Shown piece by piece: positions 44,001 to 56,000 of a stretch of 64,000 nucleotides of DNA. Source of the DNA: Dreissena polymorpha (lineage: Eukaryota > Mollusca > Bivalvia > Myida > Dreissenidae). The notes beneath the pieces are model-generated. The model ran no database searches. It was given only the letters and a program-made list of their open reading frames with translations, and was not told the DNA's origin. The stretch lies in NCBI RefSeq assembly GCF_020536995.1, contig NC_068355.1, positions 123,478,037 to 123,542,036 on the forward strand. The letters run 5' to 3'. The translations under genes and the position numbers were made by a program. Numbering within the stretch: the stretch's first letter is position 1; every line of letters begins with the position of its first letter.

Positions 44001-47000
44001 ACAAAACTGATCAATTATTTCTGCTTGTTTGAGTAGTTGTCTTAGAAATGGACTTCTATTTACTGTTTTGGTAGATTCACCCTCCATTTTCACTTTCACA
44101 GGCTTACTGTAGCCTTATTCACATCAACCCATACATAAACTTTGTGTTACTACATTCAAACACAAATACAAATATGATTTTGTGTACGCTATGGAACTTT
44201 ATAAAAAAGATACCCTTTTTATTACAACACCAAGATAAATAAATGTAAAGGTTGCATCAAAGTTCATCAAGTGAACAGTATTTGTGAGTTTAATAGCTTC
44301 ATCAGTTAGAATCGTAGAAGTAACTGAAAACAAAACTAAATAGAAGACTTGATAATTTAATCTATACCTTAATTTTTTGACATACACTATATAAGACATA
44401 AGAACCATGCTTTTAAGTTTTGGATTGAGCATAAAGTTGTACATGTATGTAGTGTTATTGAGATACATGTCAGTGATTTTGTTGTGTAAAACCATTTCTT
44501 TGTAATATCAATAACACAGGTAGTTGCTTAAATTGTCCCTGAATAAGGGATCTATCTGAGAACCTGCTGGCAGCAAGGTACATTGTCAACATGGAATTGT
44601 GTATTTTTCAGGGAAACAAGGGAGGTGTTAGTATACGCTTTGATATCGGAGGGGTTAATCTGATCATCGTTAACACTCATCTTGCTGCACACCTGGAGCA
44701 GATGGCAGAGCGAATTGAGGTGCATGCTCTTATGTTTTTGCTTAAAAGTTTTGAGAGATTTGGCTTAATGCTTGTGCATTAAGTGTTATCCCAGATATTT
44801 AGCGAGTGCTGTCTGGGGACAACATTTTCCACTTAAACTGGATTGGTACAGAAAAGAGACTTTCTTTAGACGAGAAATTTCATGAAAGCCAATTGTGATT
44901 TCCCTAAATATTTTTATCACAATTTATAAAGAAATATTTTTAACCAGGTTTTCTGAACGAAAAAACTGGTTATTAGATTGGCGAATGTTGGCGGGCGGGC
45001 TGGTGGGCTGGCAGGCCTGCGGAACAAGCTTGTCCAGGCCATAACTTTGTCGTTCATTGTGAGATTTTAAAATCATTTGGCGCATTTGTTCACCATCATT
45101 AGAGGGTGTGTCATGCGAAAGAATTACGTCAATATCCCCAAGGTCACACTTTGAGTTAAAAGGTCAAAAATGACCATAAATGAGCTTGTCTGGGCCATTA
45201 CTATGTCATTCATTGTGAGATTTTAAAATCATTTGGCACATTTATTCACCATCATTGGACGGTGTGACACACGAAAGAATTACGTCTATCTCCAAGGTCA
45301 AGGTCGCCACGACTAAAAATATATTTATTTCGAAACAAAGGGGTTAATTATAAACAATCAGTTCAGCCTGAGTTGTCTCCTTTTATCAGACTTTTTTGCA
45401 AATTGAAAACCTTGTTTTGTGACAATTTTGTCCCTTGTTATTTTTTATGCCCCCGAAGGAGGGCATATAGTGATCGGATCATCGGACCGTCTGTCCGTCT
45501 TTCAGTCACACTTTGCGTTGAGGTTTTGCATTAAGGTTTCGAAAATTGTTCTATGTTCCTTCACATAGCAACTTGATATTTAGAACGCATGTGTATCTCA
45601 TGGAGCTGCACATTTTGAGTGATGAAAGGTCAAGATCATCCTGCAAGGTCAAAGGTAAAAAAAACGTATCAAAGCGGCGCAGTAGGGGACATTGTGTTTC
45701 TGACAAACACATCTCTTGTTTATTGGATATAAAAGAAAAAACATTATTTATACACATTTTAATGATTGAAAAAAAAATAAGTCAACATAACTTAAAAATT
45801 GTATTTAATCATTCCATGGTATGACATATAATATGATTTTATTGTTTTGCTGAAACGCATATTTTTTTTCAATTTTAAGGATTTTAACACAGTCCTACAG
45901 ACACAGAAATTTAGGGACCCTGATGTTGAAAATATCTTGGACCATGAGTAAGTGATAATATTGCTCTGTATTTACACACCAGTACATATGTATATATTCA
46001 TCAAGATTGGGCCCAGGGAAACCTGAATGATGGTAGGACCATTTGGATGGGCTTGAGAGGTTGTACAGTACCTTTGTTTGAATCTGGGTCACGGGTCACA
46101 TCCTTAAGCTAGGTCACCAAGTCAAATTTTTGCAGAACATGAAACTTGGTCAGAATGTTTATTGCAAAAGTATCAAGACCTTGTTTGTATATGGGTTTAT
46201 CATATGCAATGATTCAAATACTAGGTCACCTGGCCAAATGTATAATTTAATCATATTAAAACTTAAAATGCTCCAGTCAATAAAAAAAGGATTATTACCC
46301 AGGTACACAGTGCTTGATTGAATATGTGAATCGATGATGTTTGCATGATCCAAGTTTAATTGTTAAAAAAACATTGTTAAAAGATGGAGAGGCATGTGTC
46401 AATCACCATTATAACTCAATAAGACTTTTCCATTTTGAAACTGTTATTTAAGAAATAATTGTTATGTTCTACGTTTAAAATGTAATTGTAAACATCCTAA
46501 AAAGTATATAAAAAAACACCTGAAGACTAGTAGCTAATAATTTAATGGATTATAATTTATGTGAACTGTAAATTTTATCCATTACTTAGTGTCAACTTCC
46601 ATTCATTGATTATTTAAAATCAATTTTTACATTAGACCGAAGAATGTTCAGAATCATGGGGCCTGTTACTGGGAGCTGTTTTGTAATTTTCACTACCAGA
46701 TTCTCATTTATTGTTCCCTATTTCAGCTACGTGTTTTGGATGGGTGATCTCAACTGCAGAATAGAGGGTCTCAGTAAAAATGAAGTGCTGAAACTTATTG
46801 AGGAAAATAACATTGAAAAGCTGCTGAAACACGATCAGGTATATAATCAAGCATGCATTACACAGTAGATTTTTAGAAATTAACATGTGTACATGAATTT
46901 TACTCTTCATAGATTTAATATGAAGCAACCTTCATAAAATCTTGAAATCAGTGGATATGGTGTCCGCCTAGCGATCGGGAGGTCACGGGTTCAATCCCCA

Positions 47001-50000
47001 CTGTGGGAGCGTTCTTTAGATCTCCCCCATAGACACCCAGGAAATGGACTCAAGAGCATTTCAAATAAGCCTTAGACTTTCTATGCAATCAAGCTTGAAT
47101 AAATAGGTTAAATTTTTTTTTTTTTAATTAAATCACCTAAATATTTGAAAACAATCAGATAAATGGTTGGAACATAGCGTCACTCTGCGGATGTTATTCA
47201 CATGGGAGATTTTATGTATGTTTTTAGATTAGTAAATTTGTTGATAAAATAATTGATGCTCATTATAAACAAATATAATGGTGATGTTGTTTGTGTGTGT
47301 TTAACTGTGTTATGCTTAATTTATTTAAAAAGGAGGTAAAATACTCAAAATAATGGCATGAGACGGCTGCTCTGTAAATAATATTAGTAACATTTGGAGG
47401 AATATACCATTCTACCCCCCCCCCCCCCTCCCAATCCATTTCAAAGCTTAGAGATAACATCATCAATTAAACTACTTAAGACTCAAATATAGCTGCTAAA
47501 TGTTGTCAACCATCAAATATTGTTGGTAATAAAAAGCTTCTTTTTATATTTATGGACAATCTTGTCGTGCAACAAAATTGATATCAGATTCTTAGTGATG
47601 CATGGTAAACTGTAAACCTCAAAGTAATTACAGGTTATCATGTCATATTGAATTTAACAACTGCATCAGAATCACAAATTGTTGTCTGTTGGTCAGAAAC
47701 TACGATAAAAAAAGATTGATTTTAAGTTGGTGGTCACAATTCTGGACATATTGGGTTTCTTCTGAGTACTCTCCTTTTCCTCCTCAGCACAAGAAAACAT
47801 CAACAGTTTTATATGTTTAAGAAAAAAATGCCTGTAAAGTGGAGCTGTAAGACATAATTCGTCTCAGCTTTCATGAGTCTAGTGACATGTAATTGGGTTG
47901 GAGTGCTGGGGCACACAATGAGGCCTCAGACATGGAAGGACCTTATGCAATTTTAATCACCCATGTGATATGTATTGTAGCTGAAGCAAGCACAACAGGA
48001 AGGCCTGATGTTTGTGGACTTCAATGAAGGACCTATCACATTCAAACCTACCTACAAGTTTGACAAAGACACTGATGTTTATGATACGAGGTATGACGCT
48101 GCAAATAGAGCTGCAACGATTCGATCCGATTTATCGAAAATCGATTCGAAATGCTTCGATTCGATTACGATACCAAACCTACCAAATTCGATTCGATTCT
48201 TTAACATATATACATATATATACATAGATACGTAAAGCGCGCTGTATTCTGACTATTGATACAGGAAGGTGTAGGTTTTATCTTTACCTGTAATTACAAC
48301 GCGCGCGATTGGTTGCTTATTACTTTAGTCATCCAATCAATAAGCCCGTTACGATCTACTTTCGGAAAAAAGCGTCAAAATGGCTGAACAAGTTGTTGCC
48401 GACAAATTGAAATTATCAGATGCGCCTAAGAAGCTAAAATCAAAAGTGTGGCAGTATTTTGGGTTTCGGGATGGTAGCCCTAACAATAAAGCAAAGTGTA
48501 AACTGTGCTTCACGGATGTGGGGTACGCTAAGTCAGGCTCAACCACTTATCTAATTTAATGCAATATGTCAAACGCAAACATAACGTTGATTCAGCAAGA
48601 CAAAGAGGTCGCACAAGTGCAACTACTCAAGTCGCCAGCCAGAAAAGTAGTTCTATTTCTGTTAGAGTTTTGTTAAGTTTATTAGAGAATGTGATTTGTC
48701 CTACAGGTAACAGGTGATGCTGTCATGGCACAGTGGTAGGCATGCTTAAAGCGGTTTTGGGTAAAGGTGTAATAGTACTATCATTCGACTGATTCCAGAT
48801 ACGTTCTTATGATTATTTATTTATTTTTTATATTATTGTGTAATCAACACAATCTTCTAGTCATAAGTTTTTATATTAAAATTGAGTCCTAATTTGCTAT
48901 TCTTTTTTATGTGTTTTATTGAAATCACATTTGAACAGAAATGTTAATTTTGAGGCATAAGAGTGAATATATAATAAAACTAGGTTTGAAGATGAATCGA
49001 ATCGAAAAAATCGGTATCGGAGTGTCTGAAATCGAAATCGAATCGAGCTGTTGGTGAATCGTTACAAAGTATATCATTTGGTTACATTCATGCCCTAAAG
49101 GCATCCTTTTGACTCAGCTGAGCATTTAGTGCTGAATTATGGCCCTTTGTTTTGTTTTTCAACTGTAAAATATAACATGATTTGTCTGTGTACAAACATT
49201 TATTGTATGGTCTTTTTAACTGTTCTAGTTTTTATCCTAATTGGCACCAAAATTGTGTACTTTTTTAACTATCAGATAGAATGAAGATGTCATTGAATAA
49301 GGTTTTTGATTAAATATAGATTACATTACAGTACAATAGATGGTATACATCAAGATATAAGACCAATAAGGCATCCATTGAGATGTAAGTCTAAGTTAAG
49401 AGGGATGATGCTACAATAGTTTCACTCTAAACACTGCTCTGTGTGTGCATGCTTGCAGTACAAAGGAGCGAGTACCGTCCTGGTGTGACAGAATACTCTG
49501 GAAGGCGCACGCTGACATCGACGGACTTCAGGTCCAAAAACGGAAATACTACAGTCCAGCCTACAGTTACGGTGACCATAAACCAGTCGCGGCAAAGTTT
49601 GATGTCAATGTGAGTATGGTTATTAAGGTGGTGCTGTAATCTTGCATGCTGTCTTTGTTTTAGATTTCAGACTTTGTCCGTGCCTAGCTTTTGATGGAAC
49701 GAAAATAAAATGATCTTTTAGACAATTTAGATATGCTATATATAAAGTTTTGCCAGTTTGCTAATTAACCTGTTAGGTAATTAATTTGCATGTTTAATCT
49801 ATCATGTATTCTTTTGCATCCAATTTGAATTGCGTCTTATGGATATATGATAATTATAAAATATAATTATTTACCAGCTTTTGAACTAATTTGAAAATCC
49901 GGGTTATAAGATTGGGGTATGGTCGGAGGAAGGGATGGAGAGGAGGGGTAGAAGGTCAATCATACTAAGGATAGAAAAACAGCTTGCGCTTTATAAACTT

Positions 50001-53000
50001 GAGTTTTTATGGAGATGACACTCAAATTGCGCATGTATGCTAATTGCACTAAGTTTTGAGTCACACACAAATTGACTCATATTTTTTAATCTCAGATTTT
50101 CACCTACAATTCATGATCGTAAATAAATTTTTAGCACAGATAAAGTTTATGAGAATCTATTTGCCTTAATTTTATAACTCCAATCCTGTTTTAATCTCGA
50201 CTGCCTTTGGAGAAAACTCGAGGTGTTGTCATAGCCAGTTTTTGCGGTGCTCTTGTTTAAAATAAATGACGGTCATAAATCTTGACAGATGAATGCAAGA
50301 AGTCAGTTGATTGCTTTTGTTTTATATTATTTCAAGAACAACAGTTTAATATCAATTTGATTTTGAAAATCAGTATTTTGATAAAATAGTGCATATCAAC
50401 AACTTGGCTTTCTTCATCAATTTTCGTTCATGTTTAAGTTGTTAAGTGTTACTTTATAAGCTTCACTGGCCAAAGGCCAGCGGGGCTTATGTCATGGTCC
50501 TGTGTCTGTCGTGTGTGCGTCCGTGCGTTAACTCTTTCTTTAAACATCTTCTTCTCCTAAACTACTAGTCCAAATCTGATGAAATTTCTTAGGAATGTTC
50601 CTGTGGTGAACATCTTTCAAATTTGTTAAAATTATGCCCCTGGGGTCAAATTTGACCCTGCCCCGGGGGGTCAAAAAATTGAAAATTTGCTCATAAAATA
50701 TATAAGGCCTATTTTGTGCAAACTTTATAAATCTTCTTGTCCATAACCATTAGGCCTAGGGCTACCAAATTTGGTATGTAGTGACATCTTATAGTCCTCT
50801 ACCAAGTTTGTTCAAATTATGCCCCTGGGGTCAAATTTGACCCTGCCCCGGGGGGTCAAAAAATTGAAAATTTGCTTATATAAGGCCTATTTTGTGCAAA
50901 CTTTAAAAATCTTCTTGTCCGTAACCATTGGGCCCAGGGCTACCAAATTTGCTATGTAGTGACATCTTATAGTCCTCTACATATATGCCCATGGGGTTAA
51001 ATTTTACGCCCCGGGGTGGGGGGTCAAAACATTGAAAATTTGCTTATATAAGGTCTATTTGTGCAAACTTTAAAAATCTTCTTGTCCATAACCGTATGGC
51101 GTAGGGCTACCAAATTTGGTATGTAGTGACATCTTATTGTCCTCTACCAAGTTTGTTCAAATTATGCCCCTGGGGTCAAATTTGACCCTGCCCCGGGGGG
51201 GGGGGGGGGGTTAAACAATTGAAAATTTGCTTATATAAGGCCTATTATGTGCAAATTTTAAAAATCTTCTTGTCCATAACCATTGGGCCTAGGGCTACCA
51301 AATTTGCCATGTAGAGACATCTTATAGTCCTCTACCAAGTTTGTTCAAATTATGCCCCTGGGGTCAAATATGACCCTGCCCCGGGGGGGGGGGGGGGTAA
51401 AAAATTGAAAATTCGCTTATATAAGTACTATTTTGTGCAAACTTTAAAAATCTTCTTGTCCATAACCATTTGGCCTAGGGCTACCAAATTTGCTATGTAG
51501 TGTTATTATTGTTCATCATTATCTTGATGAAATCTGGGTTGGGATTGTATTTGGGTCATTTGAGGTAAAAAACTAGGTCACTAGGTCAAATAATAGAAAA
51601 ACCGTAAACAATTTGTTTGTGTAGACAGTAGAGGTCACAGTTTTCATCCAATCTTTATGAAATTTGGTCAGAATGTTTAAAACTGGGTTGGGATTGTATT
51701 TGGGTCATCTGGGGTCAAAATAGGTCACTAGGTCAAAAACTAGGTCACTTGGTCAAATAATAGAAAAACCTTGTTAAGCCAATAGAGGTCGCAGTTTTCA
51801 TCCAATCTTTTTGAAATTTGGTCAGAATGTTTATCTTGATTAAAACTGGGTTGGGATTGTATTTGGGTCATCTGGGGTCAAAATAGGTCACTAGGTCAAA
51901 AACAAGGTCACTTGGTCAAATAATAGAAAAACCTTGTAAAGTCAATAGAGGTCACAGTTTTCATCCAATCTTTATGACATTTGGTCAGAATGTTTATCTT
52001 GATGAAATCTGGGTTGGGATTGTATTTGGGTCATTTGAGGTAAAAAACTAGGTCACTAGGTCAAATAATAGAAAAACCTTATGTAGGCAATAGAGGTCAC
52101 AGTTTTCATCCAATCTTTATAAAATTTGATCAGAATGTTTATCTTGATGAAATCTGGGTTTGGATTGTATTTGGTAAGTCAGGTGAGCGATTCAGGGCAA
52201 TCATGGCCCTCTTGTTATTGTTATTACACAGCATGATAATGCTAAACTTTTTGTTCTTGATTTGAAGGCTACAATCCAAAAGCAACTGAGTTTTGCTTGC
52301 ATAATAAATGCATTATATTCCTTTCAATCCTTTGCTATTTGTCATCACATATGTATTGGAAAACACTAGTTTGGCCCTTTGTTACATTGTAGTTGTTGCA
52401 CTATAAAAGCCACATGGCTTATAAGGAGAGTGACCACAAGCCCATGAGTGGAGCTTTTGATGTCAAAGTAAGTTCTTATGACAACTGTAGCAAAGATTGT
52501 TTGCCAACAGGATCAGCCTGATCTATATCTCAGTATATACTATTAATATATGAGTCAGTTTCTGATAAAACTGGGCATACTGTATGTGCGTAGAGTCTTC
52601 TCAGATTAGCCTGTGCAGTCCTCACAGGCTAATCAGAAACGACACTTTCCGCCTAAATTAGATTTTTGCTAAGAAGAGACTTCATTAAAATGAAAAATGT
52701 CATAAAAGCGGAAAGTGTCCCTAATCTGGGACGAGACTTTATGCTTGTGCATTAAACCCAGTTTTCTCAGAACAAAGCTCCTATTTTGGGCATTCCTTAT
52801 GACTAACAGTGCATGAAATATAATTGGTGTGTAATTATTTTTTATCCTCATACTTAAATCTTATGTAACATTGTAAATTTCCCATTTTTCAAATTTGGTG
52901 TTTTTTTACCTGTTAAGACTGCATGGTAAATATGTTTACCGGTATGTAGAATTTGTGGATTTTAAACGGAAACAGAAATTGGCACATGACTTCTTTTGTT

Positions 53001-56000
53001 ATGTTGAGTACCTTGGGAATATAAGTTGACAATGCCAAAATTGAATTCTTGTTTTTTTGCTTTGAAATATGCTTTATACTTTGAAACAAGATACTTTGAT
53101 CTCGACATGGTAGAATGACAGGGTGATCACATGATATAAAAAATAAAGATGTGCATCATGCATGTTTGCCTTGATTTATTGGATACACTTTTGCTTTTCT
53201 ATTATTTTTTTGCATGAATATTTGTTTAACCATTCTGTAAATACATGTTGTATGTTTAACATTCCTCTGTAGTTTTAACTTCAATGTAATCAGGGTAATT
53301 TTGTGGTTTGCATTTTGTCAATGTATATTCTATAGGCTTTTATGATAAGATATTTATATACACATTTGTGTAATTACAAATGCTTGTTTCATGATGTAAT
53401 TTGTAAATTTGCTGCTCTTGCATACTGCAAGGCTAAAATGGGTAGTAATTTTTTTTATTGTTTTTGCAGCTTTTCCCATACCTATTAATCAGCTGTTCTC
53501 ATTTAACCCTTAACCACTTAGATACGTATTTGTATATATTTGTAGTCCCATAGAAAGTTAAGTTTAAGTAAAGACCTTTCTGACTAAGTTTTAAAGGCTT
53601 CATGTCCAACCCTCAGATACTGATGAGCAGCAAACAGCATACAACCTAAACAGACTGCGAGTTACACCCAGTAGCCATTTTCACTTTGCTTCTGAGCAGG
53701 AAAGGGTTAATCAGCTGTTCTCAATTTATGATTAGCACTGCATAGAAACATGCCCCCCCCAAATGTTTTTCTTATTTTTGAAAGATCATCTATTAAATAA
53801 TCACACACCCACATTATACCCCTTCTCTCCCCCAACCCCCACCCCCTCCCCACCCCCCCCCCCCCCCAAAAAATTTTTTTTTTTTGTTTTCATTTTTTTT
53901 TTCAAGATCATCTATTAAATGATCACACATTATACCCCCCCCCCTTTCCATGATGGCTTAAGTTATACTGTCAAGCACTCGAATAGTCGAGCGCGCTGTC
54001 CTCTGACAGCTCTTGTTTTGTTTGGAATAAAACGCTCTTTGAACAAAATATTCCATAAAAGTGGAATACTTGGTCCCAGACAAGCCTTTGCAGTCCTGTG
54101 TGAACTGCAATGTCTTATCTGGGATGATTCTTGAGGCTCAGGTTTGAAGCCCAGTTTGAGAAGAGCCTGGTTCATTTATTTTTCATGTATTGGTTAGAAT
54201 TACAAAGATTTGTCACATTTTTATGGTGATACTTTAATCACACCATTAGTCACCTACAGTCCATAAATTCAATCATTTGAATGAATTTTTAGTCATGAAT
54301 TACTACTTAAAACAACTTTTCTATTACTGCTTAGTGAACTTTATGCATATGTTTAGGATATTATTATTTTTTTTTTTTATAATTTCACTGACAGCAATGG
54401 AAAAAAAGGGTTCCAAAGCCACCAAAATCCTAACAAAAGCTTTAAAAACCTAACTTTTTCATCAAAACCTCTTAATTAGTTTCAACGTTATTTCATAGTT
54501 AATTAATGCTAAGCTATTGAAAATATGATGAGCTCAAATGATTTGAGCATTCAGAATTAAATGTGGCCAACTGTTGATGTATTGAACAGTTTGATTGCTC
54601 TAATTTATATACTTATTTTTAATTTGTTTGATTAGTGTTTTTGTTGACTATATTGCAGATTTTCACAGAGCAGCCATATCCATTTGTGAACTTTGACCCG
54701 ATCTCAAAATGGCAGTATGGGAAAGATGGAACATTCCATTACACAGTCAGAAAGGGTATACAACCAGACACCTCCAGCTGGGATTGGATTGGACTCTACC
54801 CTGTATGCTGTTTAGTTTAAACCTATTTATTTTAGCTTGATTGCATAGAAAGCCTAAGGTCTATTTGAAATGCTCTCAAGTCCGTTTCCTGGGGCTTGAA
54901 CCATTACTTGGTGTCTTTGGGAGAGATAAGAAGAACGGTCCAACAGTGGGGATCAAACAGATGACCTCCAGATCACTAGGCGGACACCATATCCACTATG
55001 CCACGGCAATCATGTATGCTGTTTGCATGTAGCTGAGACATAAATTCCTGTAGAGACATAGTTTGCTTTAGAGACCTAGTTTGCTATAAAGACATTGTTT
55101 GCTATAAAGACATTGTTTGCTATAGATAGAGACCTAGTTTGCTTTAGAGACCTAGTTTGCTATAAAGACATTGTTTGCTATAGATAGAGACCTAGTTTGC
55201 TTTAGAGACCTAGTTTGCTATAAAGACATTGTTTGCTATAGATAGAGACCTAGTTTGCTTTAGAGACATAGTTTGCTATAGAGACATGGTTTGCTATAGA
55301 TACAGTGTTTGCTATAGATAGAGACATTGTTTGCTATAGAGACATAGTTTGCTATAGAGACATAGTTTGCTTTCGAGACATAGTTTGCTTTCGAGACATA
55401 GTTTGCTTTCGAGACATAGTTTGCTTTCAAGACATAGTTTGCTTTAGAGACATAGTTTGCTTTAGAGACATAGTTAGTTATGGAGAAATAAATGGGTTGG
55501 CTGAGGATCATTCTGGGAGCCGTGTAACTCTGCCTATGGTGCATATGGATGTTTTTACAAAAAGAGAGTAAACACTAACTGTCGTGTTTTTAATTTAAAC
55601 ACATGATGCTGTTGCATAAAGTAATACTTGTCATATGTCTAATGTATATACAATGACAACATATCTGTTAGGAATCATGTATATGAAATCCAGTTTTACA
55701 TTAAATTATTTGAGATGAACCATAGAAGTATACATTTAGTAGCAAACTGTAATTGAGCATTCAATTGTTTAGGCACATAACGCAACTTAACACATTTCAC
55801 TAGATTACATAATTTAAATCATTTTACATTGTGACTTGTCAGACAAAAATATTATTTGGCATATTTAAGTGATAGTGATTGATGGCAGATACATGACCTG
55901 ACTAGGCTTGTTTGCTTAGATACATGTCCCAACCAGGCTTTTTTGCTTGTGTACATGATCTGACCAGGCTTGTTTGCTTAGATACATGTTCCAACCAGGC

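Larger units (their letters stand above)
49610..52392 (+). other. INPP5K-like intron 9
   Basis: It contains a collapsed family E copy (50192-50256) and a large tandem repeat (50458-52217). 49620-50190 is AT-rich with nothing recognised. Confidence 0.5.

Noticed and set aside
46949-47030. tRNA gene
   Set aside because: A and B boxes are present but the arms do not pair, and a second copy shares a non-tRNA body and tail. It is a SINE.
55260-55571. DIVCFRDIVCF-type repeat protein
   Set aside because: Translation of the 18-bp minisatellite, present on both strands.
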